Shown here: positions 35,850-47,960 of the stretch, in pieces
Numbering within the stretch: position 1 is the stretch's first letter
How the letters are laid out: each line of letters begins with the position of its first letter
NCBI GenBank assembly: GCA_963580455.1
Contig: OY756967.1
Span: 16,972,022-17,036,021 of the forward strand
Origin: Euonymus europaeus
Taxonomy: Eukaryota > Streptophyta > Magnoliopsida > Celastrales > Celastraceae
Length of the DNA: 64,000 bases
Direction: 5' to 3'
Made by a program: the position numbers and the translations under genes
The notes under the pieces: model-generated
Told to the model about the DNA's origin: nothing
Database searches by the model: none
The model's input: only the letters and a program-made list of their open reading frames with translations

Positions 35850-36723
35850 TCTTTCATGGTTGCGCTTTCGATGGGTTTAAAGAACCTTGGATGCAAAAAT
35901 CCACACCGACGTTACGGTTTCTTGAGTTGAATGCACACAGACAAAGGAACTAAATTGAAAGTAAAAACACACAAAGAATTTACGTGGTTTGGCAAAAATG
36001 CTTACGTCCACGGGTAGAACCTGTATTTCTTATTCACTCTCAAATGGTTACAAGTGGTGTATTTATAGTACAATAAGGTACAATGACATAACCGTTCTCC
36101 TGCTTTCTCTCCTTGCATCATGCATGCAATCCCTGTTTGAATTTTGAAGGAGAGGTGAGAAGATCATGATCATCACCAAAGGCGGGGTGGGGTTATTCAA
36201 GTTACATATCCACCGCTCGATAGGCAGTTCCGCTCTATAACTCCAGCGTCATTCGCTCCATAGATGTAGGAGCGGAACGCTCTCGCTCCATCCTGGTCGA
36301 GATGCCCTGTCCCTTCCTAGGCGAGTACTTCCGCTCCATGGAGGCGGGAGCGGAACGCTTCCGCTCCATTCTAGGAGGGGAGTGGGATGCCCCGCCCCTT
36401 CTTAGGAGGGGTGCCTCAGCTCTATAACTCCCGCCCCTTCCGCTCTATAGAGGCGAGATTGGAACTCCGCTTCATCTTTTGCGAGGTGCTTTCACTCTAT
36501 TGCTTCTATATCTTCGTTTCGCTTCATAGAATACGCTTCATACGGAGTTTTGCCTGTACAATGAGGTAACCGTTCTCCTGCTTTCTCTCTTTGCATCATG
36601 CATGCAATCCCTGTTTGAATTTTGAAGAGGAGTTACACTTGAATTTTGAAGGAGATATGAGAAGATCATGATCATCACCAAAGGAGGGGTGAGATTATTC
36701 AAGTTACGTATCACACTCTCAAC
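35850..36723 (-). mobile_element. LTR-like region, probably Copia, minus strand
   Basis: On the minus strand it starts TGTTGAGAGTGTGATACG at 36723, has a TATA box (CTATAAATACACC near 36060) and then the downstream U5-like text CCACGTAAATTCTTTGTGTG often seen in plant Copia LTRs. A loose PBS-like TGGGTATCAGTC lies at about 35838-35849. No target duplication or partner LTR was found, so the left limit is uncertain. Confidence 0.45.
36215..36560. repeat. GC-rich palindromic repeat block
   Basis: About 350 bp dense in CCGCTCCAT, GGAGCGGAACGC, CGCTCTATAACTCC and AGGCG(A/G)G words in both senses. One hairpin is TTCCGCTCC...GGGAGCGGAA around 36328-36355. It is flanked by a direct duplication: 36081-36210 and 36565-36715 share CTTTCTCTCCTTGCATCATG and AGAAGATCATGATCATCACC. 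The base composition contrasts sharply with the AT-rich flanks. Confidence 0.65.
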
Positions 36724-38227
36724 ACGAATTGTCGTCTTGGGCCACGTGCAGCCTTCAAGTGTCCACTGTTTCCCTACAGCCATGTGGCATCGCACTTTTA
36801 TGCTCGACAAGAACATATGGACTCTTTTTCTTTTGGGCTATGTTTTCTTTTCCCCTGTTTTAGACTACTTTTCTGCTGTGATTTCGTTTCTCCATATTCC
36901 TCTACCACGTTGATAGTCATACCTCAGCACTTGTTTGGTGATAATAGATAATTTTTTGTGAAAATACAAAGGAGCTATCCATTGAGTCCATTGGATCTAA
37001 CTAGGCCTTTTGTCCCTTGCCTTTTGGTGAGCCCATTGAACCGCCAGTGTCAATCTTGAAGAATCTGTATTCTCCTTTTCTTAATCTCTTTGTTAGATTG
37101 AATAGTTGACTAGTATATGTCCTATAGTGAGGGAGTGATTCTTGTGTACTCAGTTTACTTTTGGGTTATAAGAATTGTTTGGTCTTATTGGTTGTTGTGT
37201 GGATTGTTAACTTTATCATAACTTTAAGTTAAACCTCATAATAGCCTAACTTTATTACGTTTACTTGGAACTTATTACAAAATTGTCTCTCGATTGGCAG
37301 AAAGTATAGAACAACAAAGTCCAATCAGAGGCCAACAAAGACCAAGAAGAATTACAATGCAATTTTGACAAACAAAAGTAAGCATTAAAAAGCAACCAGA
37401 ATAGAAGTTACTCCTATTTCAAAGCAATTAATTGGAGAAAGCCTAATAATAAATATGTTTTCATTTCCAAGACAGTTTGGGGATGATTAGGGGTTGTTCC
37501 TCCTATAGTTTCAACTAACACAATTTGCTATACTCATGCAATCTTAGCCGTGCATACAAAATATATAATTCAACAGGCGCACAGAAAATGAAATTCTATC
37601 TTATTATTCGGGCCAATCCAGTAGGCCTAATTATGAAAAAAAATCAAAATACAACTTTAATATAGTCTTGTAATCAATTTTTTGTAAAGTTTTTAGTGTG
37701 CGCGCCTGTGTGAGTATAAGGAGGAAAATGGAGGAAAAGAAGTCTAGAATCATAAACAATCCTAAATTCATAAACAATACATTCGATAGCAGGAACACTG
37801 CTTTCGAAATCTCTTACATCCTTGACAAAAACATCATTTGCCCCACTATTCTTGTCATTGCTCTCTTATGTTCTTAACAGGTCTCTTGCAACATACTACT
37901 ATGATATTTCCTTCAAATTTTTATAAACTATTTGACGTGCAAAGTTTTGACAACAAAACCACTTGCAAAACGAAAAACCATCAAGATAGGCAAAAAAAAT
38001 CTACTCTGCATTTTGAAATAAATGAAATATAGTGTTCTACGAAAGAATTGCTATTTTTAAAGGTGGTACGAAAGGATAAGGTAGACAATTTCCACTATCT
38101 AATCCAATACCACCATTAGATAGGTTGCATAACCTAATTGGGCCGTTAATTAATGTGAAATATAACCAGCACTTGAATTAACCCAACATAAAGTCAAAAT
38201 TTTAGGAGAACAAACAAAAAAGATTTT
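36724..38227. other. Intergenic, no gene recognised
   Basis: AT-rich DNA between the LTR-like region and the large gypsy element. I see no coding signal, inverted repeats or long direct repeats in it. The ORF at 37838-38032 has no recognisable feature. Confidence 0.5.
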
Positions 38228-38258
38228 AGCTGTACCATTTCAAAGTTTTCATTAGAAC

Positions 38259-41200
38259 TTAGAGCATGCCATACACAATTTTAAAATGAGATAGTTTGGT
38301 ACTAGATTGTGGGGAAGTATTATAGGAGTACTTAGGGAAAGGTAGCCATTTATACTCCCCACAGTAACACCTCAAGTATTGCTCCAAAATTTTATTGACA
38401 GCCTCTGTCTGACCATCTCCCTTTGCATAGTAAGCAGTAGTGAGATCAATAGCTATTCCCCGTAGCTTCCACAACTCCTGCCAAACTGCATGTGAACACA
38501 ATATCTCTGTCTGATAACAATCTCTTAGACATGCCATGCAATCTAAATAACTTATCCAAATAAATCTAAGTGATGCTGGTAGTAATATAAAAATGCTGAA
38601 CAGCCATGAAATGGGCATACTTAGAGACTCTATCCACCACCACAAGGATAACACTCCTGCCAAAGGATACAAGTAATTCTTCAATGAAATACATGCTAAC
38701 AGTAGTCCATATTTAAGTGGGAATGGGCAAAGGCTGGAGATATCCATATGGTAGGGCATTAAGATGCTTGGTCTGTTGGCAAACTTCACATTCCTTAACT
38801 AGCTTTTTGACAGTTGTTTTTATATTGACCCAAAAGAAGTCCCTTCTCAGCTTCTGTAAGGTTTTATCATAATCTTTATGCCCACCAATGTGAGAAGCAT
38901 GAACAATCTCAAAAACATGTTTCTGGATAGTGTCATCATTTCCCACCACCACTCTGCCTTTGTATAATAAAAATATCATTCATGCAGTCATATTTATCCA
39001 ATTTTCCTCCACTCTGTATAGCATAAATAATGTCAATCCATTTGGGATCACCTTGATAAGAGTTTGATACAACGACTGTAATAACAACTTGTGGAACATA
39101 AATAGCCTGCATAGCTGGTTGAGTAGCATTTCCCAACTCCCGTTTCCTTGACAAGTTATCTACAACAAGATTTTCAACCCTCTTTTTATACACCACCTAG
39201 ATTTCAAACCTCAATAGCTTACTCAACCATCTATGCTGCAAATGAGTGTTAATCCTTTGTTCTAAGAGATATTTCAAACTGTAGTGATCAGTTCTGATGA
39301 TGAAGGAATTCCCCATCATTTATAGTCTCCATTTTTTGACAGATGAGACCAAAGCAAACAACTCCTTCTCATATGCTGATAAGTGAAGTAGCCTGCCTTT
39401 TATAGTCGTGATAAAGTTAGCAATGGGATGCTAGTGTTGCATCAAAACTGCTCCTACTCCCATTCCTAAAACATCATATTCAATTAGAAATGGTAAAGAA
39501 AAATTAGGCAAAGCCAAGATCGGTGGACTAGTAACTGGTTGTTTTATCTTCTGAAAAGCAGTCTTAGCCTTTGCACTCCACTCAAAAACCACCATTCTTT
39601 AACAAATGAGTTAAGGGCTGAGCCAACCCTCCATAATGTTTGATAAATCTTCTGTAATAGCCAATGAGGCCTAAAAATCCTCTTAAAGGTTTTATATTTC
39701 TTGTACTAGGCCATTACTGCCTTGATCTTGTCCTCATTTGTGCCTACTCCTTGTTCACTGATTATGTGCCCCAAATAACTTACTTTGGTAACAACAAAGA
39801 AACACTTTGACTGTTTGGCAAATAAACTAGCCTTCTGCAAGTTGAGTTTTACCAACCTCAGGTGCCCATAATGATCATGCAATGACTTTCTGTAAACGAG
39901 CATGTCATTAAAGAAGACCAAAACAAATGTCCTTAAAGAAGGCCTGACGACATCATTCATTAGACTTTGGATGTGCTAGGTGCATTGGCCAACCCAAAGG
40001 GCATGACCAACCACTCCTAATGACCCTCATGGGTCCTAAAAGAAGTTTTTAGGATGTCTTCCATTCTGACCCTCACTTAAGATAATCAGATCCGAGATTC
40101 AATTTTGAGAAAATTGTTGCCCCATGCAATTCATCTAAAAGCTCCTCAATAAGATGTATAAAGAATCTGTCTTTTACAATGTTCAAATTTAATTCTCTAT
40201 AATCAACACAGAGTCTCCATGACCCATTAGCTTTTGTTACCAAAATCACTAGAGAAGAAAATAGGCTTACACTCCTCCTAATGACTCCATTGTCCAACAA
40301 GTCATTTACAATCTTCTCTATCTCCTCCTTCTAGTAGCATGAGTACCTGTATGGCTTCACATTAACTGGATAGGTACCCTATTTCAAGTTAATTTTATGA
40401 TCAGACATTCTTTCTTGTGGTAGATCACCAATAGGAGCATCAAATACTCGTTAAAATTCCTATAAAGTAGTAGCTATCTCCAATGGTATTGAGGAACTAA
40501 CTGTATAATCCAAGAGCTCAATAGCTTTTAACTATAACATGAGACTATGATTTTCATTGCTGGATAATTTCTTAAACTCACCCTCTTCAATTAGCTCCTG
40601 AGTCTTGTTAACCAACCCCTGCAACCTACAAATCTGTGAGCCCAACTTGAACTCCATAACAAACTGTTGAAAATCCCATTCTATATTTCCCAAGGTTTGC
40701 AATCACTATACCACGAAAATAAGGTCCCAACCACCCAAGGTCAACAAAAGAACACAAAACATGTGTCCTTGGATCTCAACATTCAATTTCTCATGTTTTC
40801 CACTACTATGAATCTTGTCACTATTTGCCAATTTAACAATAAGACTCAACCTAGAGAGAGGTGTCAAATTTGCCCTAGAAGACACAACAGGGTCCATGAA
40901 GTTGTGAGTTGAACCAGAATCCACCAAAATGACTATTGTTAACCCATTTATAGCCCTAAGTACTCTCATGGAATGTGGTCCTGTACCTCCAGTATTTGAA
41001 TGTAATGTCATCTCCAGTTCTATTTCCACAATAGGACCTAATACGTTACACCTCTCTACCAAGTTTTACAGCATCTCAGGTTCATCTAGTAATACTTTAT
41101 GTTCATCAATACACTCCACCATAAATACCTTTGGTTTAAGGCATTTGTGACCCACTCTCCACTTGGAATCATAAAAGTAACAGAAGCTCTGGGCTTTTCT

Positions 41201-41930
41201 TTCCTCCATGTCTTTCTCAGTTAGTTTTTTAAGGCGGGCGTGTGTTTTAGCTCAGTAGCTTGAGTCTACTCCATAGGATAAGTGATAGCTAAGTGTGTCC
41301 CAAGTGTGAGCTCAAAGCTATACTTCAAGTTGATGATTGAAAACTAGAATGAATAGGGGCATAATAGCTTTTTCTAGTTGGTAAACCATACACAGAGGTC
41401 TTAGTTGCCTTTGTGACTACATTCAAGTTTTCCTCCTGCATTTTAGCCATTCCATATGCTTCATTTAGGGTATGGGGCTTCATCATTTTTATATATAAAC
41501 ATATTTCTTCCTTAAGTCCAGCAAAAAATATGCTGAGCTTATGTTCTTCTGTAAGATCCTTCACTTGGATCACTAGCAACTCAAATTTCTCTTTAAAGTC
41601 CTACACTTTTTTAAGTTTCACAAGCACTTCTAATGCCTCTACTTCAGTGAACCAAGAATGTGCAGTATCATGGGAATAGTAGGAAGCTAACAATACCTTC
41701 TGATGACCACGAGTCCTGTAGATCTGGAAGCATTGGTTTGCCTTGTGGATCCACAATTCTGGTTCACTTCCATTGAAGCGAGGAAAGGTCAATTTGGTTC
41801 CTCTATACAGTTAATCTATAAGATTCTTGCTCTTTGGTTCCTTACTGGGGCTACTACCATGCTGCTCCTCAGTTGCACCCGTACCTTTGCTTCCTCGCAG
41901 AAGAATTTGAAACATGCTTCTCATTTTAGA
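38259..41930 (-). pseudogene. Gypsy gag-pol pseudogene
   Basis: Pieces in order on the minus strand: gag (41800-41325: PRFNGSEPELWIHKANQCFQ, AHSWF), protease (about 40940: VILVDSGSTHNFMD), reverse transcriptase (40300-39700: WRLCVDYRELN, VMPFGLANAPST, VFFNDMLVY in place of the usual YFDDILVY, KVSYLGHIIS), RNase H tail (about 39180: YKKRVENLVVDNLSRK), integrase zinc motif (38930-38800: HIGGHKDYDKTLQKL, CEVCQQTK) and core (38700-38260: YAKGDGQTEAVNKILEQYLR). Stops and frameshifts occur in every domain. The altered RT active site and the many lesions mark it as old. Confidence 0.85.
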
Positions 41931-42054
41931 CATCTATGAATCCATTTTGCAATGCATATCTTCGATAGCCTGTTGATGATAAGGTCTTCTGTGTTTCACA
42001 CATAGCTCGAGTTAGTATCATACGACTACCAAAACTTGCCTCTAATACCAAACG

Positions 42055-43166
42055 TGTTACACACCTGTGTTGAGAACCCACGCGGGCCTAAAGGCCCACC
42101 AGTCTCCCCTTGCCAACCAAAGCCCAACCGACGCCCTTGCGGGCCGGCTGTAACCAAGGCCCATGGGCTGAAATCCCATGAAAACCTTGGCTGGTAGGTT
42201 GAGGAAGGCTAGCACTTATAAGCTAAGGTCGGTACTCCTATTTTACCGATGTGGGATTCTCATCAGTCGTCGCCCCTTGGACAGCCGACGTCCACGGCGG
42301 CTACTCTCGCCTGGCGGCTACGCTCGCCCGACAGACGGCAGCCCTTTCCCGGACGGAAGCCCTCTCCGTAGGCGGGCGACTCTCTCAATGAAAGCACCAA
42401 TGTTGAGAACCCACGCGGGCCTAAAGGCCCACCAGTCTCCCCTTGCCAACCAAAGCCCAACCGACGCCCTTGCGGGCCGGCTGTAACCAAGGCCCATGGG
42501 CTGAAATCCCATGAAAATCTTGGCTGGTAGGTTGAGGAAGGCTAGCACTTATAAGCTAAGGTCGGTACTCCTATTTTACCGATGTGGGATTCTCATCAAC
42601 CTGTAACAACAAAACTCACCAGAAGAGCAAGAAAGATAACTTAATCAACCAACATCACAGAACTGGGGTAACTTTTGAATTTTTGTATTTGGTTTTCTGA
42701 ATAATGATAAAACAATTACATGTAAAAAGATAAAATAAGAACAAGTAATCCCTATTCGAAATGGGTAATCTCCATATATAGCCGAAGCTAGAGGAAGGAG
42801 AAAGATAGAATCTACGGGTTCATCATTTGCGTAACTGTCCATAATACCTCCCACTCTCTACATAACAACATTTTGTTATTCACTAGACTGCTAGGATCAC
42901 AAATCAGGGAATATTTAAGAAGTACCACAATATAAACTAGAGCTAACGATGCTTTGGAAACGACACCGTACCACTAAAGGACCTGATGTCAACCTCAATT
43001 ATCCCAAAATGGGAGTGCATCAGCCCAACTAACTATAACTAACTAAGAAACTATGACTTCATAACAATCCCAGACATCAATTCTTCGAGACTACTACACC
43101 ATCTCAGATTTGGTCTCTTGGTTCATCTTGCTCAGCTTTGAGTTCTCTATCTCAATGCCTCCAACA
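42055..43166 (-). repeat. 5' LTR of the gypsy element, carrying a TRIM
   Basis: Minus-strand LTR ending GTTACAGGTGTGTAACA next to the PBS. A TATA-like GCTATATATGGAG lies at 42771-42783. Without the 531-bp TRIM the LTR would be about 580 bp. Confidence 0.6.
42068..42598 (-). mobile_element. TRIM (terminal-repeat retrotransposon in miniature), 531 bp, very young
   Basis: Two 198-bp LTRs (42068-42265 and 42401-42598) differ at a single base and flank a 135-bp noncoding interior. Target duplication ACCTG is perfect at 42063-42067 and 42599-42603. Minus orientation is favoured: the LTR then starts TGATGAGAATCCCACATCGG, a common TRIM opening, and is followed by PBS-like TTGGTGCTTTCATTGAGAG; the purine tract CCAAGGGGCGACGAC precedes the 3' LTR. 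GC content is far above the surroundings. It encodes nothing and must be moved by another element's proteins. Confidence 0.95.
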
Positions 43167-44211
43167 CCTTCGAACATCTTTTGAAAGTCAGTATCTTAAC
43201 TTGTGGAATCCAGCTGTGAGAAGGGTATATGAGTTCTCTTTGGGCTTGTGCTTCTCTTTGGCTGCTCGGATCAGTTCAATGGCTAGGATTAGACCCACTC
43301 AATTATGAATATTAAACATAACTGTCTTATTTTATTAAGATGTAGTGTGACACAAAATTGATTATTTTGACTTTCTAGTATTTTTCTCATATTTTATTAA
43401 TTTTTAATGATTTATTATATTTTTTAAGAATTTTAATTTACTTTTGCATACCATATCGCCGGTTATAGCAGTTGAACTAGTTATACCTCATGCCAGTGGC
43501 CTCATCGGTATGATTTTAGTTCCGGTATTTATCATTTAAAACACTTTATAAATTTGGATTATATTAACATATTTTATTGAGTGTTGATGGTTAATTAGCT
43601 AATTTTTTAACTAAATAAAAAATTTTGAATCTTAAAAAGTAATTATTATCTCACTCTACTATAAAATTTCTGACACAAAAAAATCAAAATTTTTAGGGGT
43701 CCATGCCATTTAATAGCTCTACTCTTGCATGTATATTCCAAACTAGTATTGTGTCCGCGCATTGTGACGAATGCCATGTCAATTTTGTAATCGAGTACAT
43801 GGAATTAGACATTGTTATTAAACCAACATATGTTGCGAGTGATGAGCCAGAAAAATAAGTTTCCAACACAATGAGAATGAAAAAAAAAAGTACAGAGAAA
43901 ATGAAAGAGAAATAAACAAAAGTGATTTGATGTTAATGACATTGCCTTTGCTAAGAGAAATATACGTGATCAATTCAAAAAGGAATCCAAACATACTGGA
44001 ATTACCCATCTAATTCTTTTATCAAGTTAAGAACTTGTTTCGATCAAACTACTTTTGACTGACTTATTGAAAAAAATGAACCAATTCTAGTATTCTTATT
44101 CTTTAGTCATCTCTTCTTTTTCCTCCACTTTTATTTGTGCAAATTATGTCACCGAACACTCTGTTTGGCAAACAATCAAGCACAAAATGAGCAATAAAAG
44201 GTAAACATTCT
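43167..44211. other. Intergenic, no gene recognised
   Basis: Unassigned AT-rich DNA. It includes the ACCGG-rich short repeat at 43390-43570 noted with 15435-15600. Confidence 0.4.
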
Positions 44212-45147
44212 TGTTGGAGATAAATTACTTTCACCCATGACATGACATTGGTGGTTACTCAAGAAATAATCACCATATGGTGATCTCCCACTAAAAGCAC
44301 AAAAATGATGAGTTATGATGTAAAAAAAAGAATTGACTTGGATGACGTATCAGGTGGTCATACTAGCTTGTAGAATGTGGATGAACCGTCTGCACAATAA
44401 GCAAATGTGAGTTAGAAGGTCCACCAGAGGTTTTCCTTTGTCGTAGGCGCTCCGATGCTCAAGTCAGTTAGTACTCAATAGCAGAGAGAGCTTAATTGTC
44501 TAGGACTTTCTGTAAGCTTAAGTGTGAAAATTGTGCTTAGAGAATTGCATACCTAACTCTGGGAGTTATGCCCTATATAGGAGGTGAGGAGTTCGAGCTT
44601 GAGTGGGACTAGGACTCTCTCTCCCTCTCATCTGCATCGTTGATCTTTGGATAAGTTCTTAGATAATTTGAGTCTCAATGCGACTCTTCTCAAAGGAGGA
44701 GTAGGTCTCCTCTTCAAGGTTAGTCTCCTAATTAATGGAGGCGACTATGTAGTATGGAGGACCTTCTCTGTGAGCCGAGGAGGCATGATTATTTTTCAAT
44801 CACTACGGCATACACCCAAAGGAGACTTATTGAGGTGTCTGTACTGAGGTGGTTCCTCAATTAGGAACGGATACTCTTGTTTGTTAGCGACATGTGTCAT
44901 GTCCTAATTGGTAGGGTCATTTTGGCAATATCAGTGAGCATATGTGTGTGTATGAGAAAACTTGTAGAGACAAGAAATTGAGAGAGATTAATAAAGTGAG
45001 TTTAGGCTATGAATTAGAATCATTTTTCTTGTAACAATGATCTCGACTAATACCGAAGTGCTTGTAATTCAAACCGATCAGGAATCAAGTAAGTTGTCTA
45101 CTTCTATCTCTTAATGTATATAGAGGATTCTACATTGGTATCAGAGC
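44212..45147 (+). mobile_element. Orphan LTR with initiator-Met PBS
   Basis: The plus strand has a perfect TGGTATCAGAGC at 45136-45147, preceded one base away by a possible LTR end (GATTCTACA). The LTR start is taken at TGTTGGAGATAAATTAC (44212), giving about 920 bp. No gag or pol follows and no second LTR was found. So this is the 5' end of an element whose coding part is lost or was never present. Confidence 0.6.
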
Positions 45148-45738
45148 CCAGCATTCTTTGAATTCTCACTTTTATTATATGTTTATCAAGTTGGAGATGT
45201 TATGCATGTATGTTCTTCGTTGCAAACTTAGAAATTTGGATAGTACATGCTTAGGCCAAAACTTCTCACTCAAATTCAAGTATGTAAATTGAAAAAATTT
45301 GAATCCAAATTTTTTATATGTGATAGCCCTTGAAATAAGCTTTCCAATGAGTATTTTTATTGATTTTTCTGATAAGGGTGAATTGATATGATTTTTCAAA
45401 GTTTGATGGCCAAAATTGGGTGTACATCAATTTTATGGGGTTAAGTTTTTAGGAAAATATGAAAGTCTAATCAGTGTGTGATACAAACACAATCTTTAAG
45501 GCCCCAAACATCATTAAAATACTAGAAATGGAATTTGGGACACCTTTAGAGGATGTTCGAAAATATTTTTGACGAAAAAACACCGCTAGAGGTTGGTACG
45601 TGAGCCCCGATCAACAGGGTCATAGACCCAGGTTTGACCTGATGCAGGACTGTGGGTCAAAACCCGTGTGTTTTTCTTCTTTTTTTTTTAAAAAAGATCA
45701 TTGGCAACACGAACGTTTGACTGTGCTTGTGGATTGGT

Positions 45739-45864
45739 CATGTAGCCTACTTTAGACTCCAAACAGGTTACGTCGAAGTCCATGAAGCCTATTTCAGACT
45801 CCAATAGGTTACGTTAGAGGTCTTGTAGCCTACATCAGACTACAGACAGGCTACGTCAGAATCC
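45739..45864 (+). repeat. 42-bp minisatellite, three copies
   Basis: Three consecutive 42-bp units with consensus (C/T)(A/T)TG(T/A)AGCCTA then TTTCAGACTCC and AGGTTACGTC. They differ at about a quarter of positions. A fourth unit starts (ATGCAGCTT). They lie in the leader of the orphan LTR element. Confidence 0.8.
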
Positions 45865-46112
45865 ATGCAGCTTATATATTTGTGTACTCAAGCTTACTTT
45901 AAGGATTTAACTTGTATCATGCATGAAACACTTTTGATGGTACTCAGATCTGTAAAACACTAATCTCAAGTATATCACTTCTCCTAGAACATGTATGTGT
46001 GCTAGATTTGTCTCAATCCACTCGTGTTTGAAAAAAATTACATATTCAAACCCAGCGCATAAAAATCTTTCTAATAAGACTCATTGTCAATAGTTTTTAT
46101 TGCATTTTTTCA

Positions 46113-46166
46113 ATTACATTGTTCTTAAAAACAATGTAATTTATATATATATATATATATATATAT
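46113..46166. repeat. 11-bp hairpin followed by (TA)n
   Basis: Arms ATTACATTGTT (46113-46123) and AACAATGTAAT (46130-46140) are perfect complements with a 6-nt loop; a (TA)n tract runs to 46166. The word ACAATGTAATT recurs at 46601 and near 51181. Confidence 0.7.
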
Positions 46167-46344
46167 GTTGTATAAACTGTTTATTTGAGTTAAAATTTTG
46201 TTATACTATGATAGTAGAATATATATTTGTTATTTTTTTGCATTTTTATTGAAATTATGTTGGGTACCCTAACCTGTTAAGTTTTAGTAGTTAGAGTTTA
46301 CAACTGGGGACATTTAGGATTTTAGTAGCAAATTCGAGTTTTTT

Positions 46345-46550
46345 AGGTTACAACATAAAAATCCGATACACGGGCCCGTTAGTGTTTAGCGAATTCATTC
46401 CTCTTGGAGTTTATAACACTTATTGTTTAGGTTACAACATAAAAATCCGATATAGGAGCCCGTTAAGGTTTAACGAATTCGTTTCCCGTAGGATTTAACA
46501 CTTATTGTTTAGGTTACAGTATGAAAATAGATATACGAGCTCATATCAGT
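46345..46550 (+). repeat. About 83-bp tandem repeat, 2.4 copies
   Basis: Units at 46345-46428 and 46429-46510, then a partial one, each starting AGGTTACA(A/G)(C/T)AT and carrying AAAATCCGATA and GCCCGTTA. A weaker unit may precede them. Confidence 0.75.
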
Positions 46551-46599
46551 ACCTATAAATAAACACTGGAACCTACATAATTCACATATTAGTACGAAA

Positions 46600-47624
46600 A
46601 ACAATGTAATTAAAAACAATATAATTAAAAATGACTGAATAAAACCTATCGATGATGGATCTTGTTGGATAGATCTTTACTTGTTGATTATGGATATGTA
46701 AATTTTTTTTTGAAATCTAATATGTATTTTAAGATATAAAGTATTTTAAAATTTCGTTTAAGACAAAAAAAAGTACTGTGTAATTTCAAGTAAGATATTT
46801 TATTTTCGAAAATTTTAATTTTAAATGTCATACGCTTACAAAACATGTCATGTAGACTTATGTTAATGTTGAGTTACAAAAACTCGGGCTATTTAGCACC
46901 ACTCTTTATTATCAGAGTTCCTTAATCCATTTGATATCATCAACCTAGTCGTTTCACAACTAAGTCAAACCCTAAATTCACCGGGAAATCAGACAGCACC
47001 TCCACGTAAATCGAAGGATGTCAACCTAGATTCATAACATTTACAAACTCTGGCCATCAATCCACATGCATTCTACAACCTAGGTTGGGCCATTGTCCAT
47101 CTAATAGCATGCAATCATCACAAGTCATAAACATGTTGTATCCATGCATATATATCATCCAGAACACTGAGTCCTCATTCAATTCGGTAGTTTCGATCAC
47201 ACGACATACCCTCTCTACCGTTCAAAATACCCACACCAAATAGGTGTTCAACAATTATAACTTCATAACATAAATATCCAAGTTATACACAAAATAGGAG
47301 AATATCCTTCAATAACTACCACACTCCCAAACCCTAGTTGGCATCCATGTCAGCGACACTCCTGCAGATTCGCATTTCCGGTGCCAGAACCAGACTCAAC
47401 TATGAGGATAAAAGAAGGTAAAGGGCTGAGTAGAAGGCTCAATAGGGTAGAAGAGTAAACAATACATATCATTAGGCTGAATTCCAAATGAACATCTCCT
47501 GCAGCAATATGTATCCAAAAACATATAATCAAATCACATATATCAATCTCATTAGCCATTTATCGCTTGGTCATGACCAGTAGACGCCAACTGGCACCAA
47601 TCAAATAATGAGCGCAACAACATA
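46600..47624. other. Noncoding repeat-like DNA
   Basis: No gene. The 46870-47620 and 48000-48560 stretches have the style of long gypsy LTRs (lists of short ORF-less phrases such as GAAACTTACCTCCAAAACC), but I found no ends or PBS. Confidence 0.3.
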
Positions 47625-47960
47625 CACTACAAGAAAAATCAATTTTAGGGAACAAATTTTTCGTCACTAAACACGAATTTCCCGTCCCTAAACTAATTTA
47701 GGACCGGAAATTTTTCGTCCCAAAAATAGTTGTCGCAAAATTTTGTGTGACGGAAACCATTTCGTTACAAAAAAAAAAAAGGAATTTTTTCCGTTGCAAA
47801 AAATTCCTGTCACTAATTTTTTTATTTAATTAATAAAATATTGAAGTTTTTAAATTATTAAAAAATTAATAATAATTAAAATTTAATAATTTATTTATTA
47901 TTAAATAATTTGACAACTTTGCAACAAAAAATAATTCCGCTGTTTTTTTATTTGTTTTTA
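47625..47960 (+). mobile_element. CACTA-type terminal region
   Basis: It starts CACTACAAGAAAAATC, the canonical CACTA inverted repeat, followed by subterminal GTCCCTAAA/GACGGAAA words like those of the element at 9667. No right end or transposase is seen, so it is a truncated or non-autonomous copy. Confidence 0.65.

Larger units (their letters stand above)
38228..43166 (-). mobile_element. Ty3/gypsy retrotransposon, degenerate, 3' end missing
   Basis: Minus-strand order: 5' LTR (about 43166 to 42055, interrupted by a TRIM), PBS 42038-42050 (TGGTATTAGAGGC), gag, protease, reverse transcriptase, RNase H and integrase to about 38228. The last part of integrase and the 3' LTR are absent here; a fragment of the same family with exactly that content lies at 15876-16205. 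The upper LTR limit is a guess from TGTTGGAGG at 43166. Confidence 0.8.

Noticed and set aside
42178..42548. Three ORFs of 75-102 codons in the GC-rich stretch
   Set aside because: They run across the TRIM LTRs and its interior on both strands; stops are rare only because of the GC content.
45136..45147. Possible tRNA gene fragment
   Set aside because: TGGTATCAGAGC is a primer-binding site complementary to a tRNA 3' end, not a tRNA gene; no cloverleaf surrounds it or the other PBS sites.
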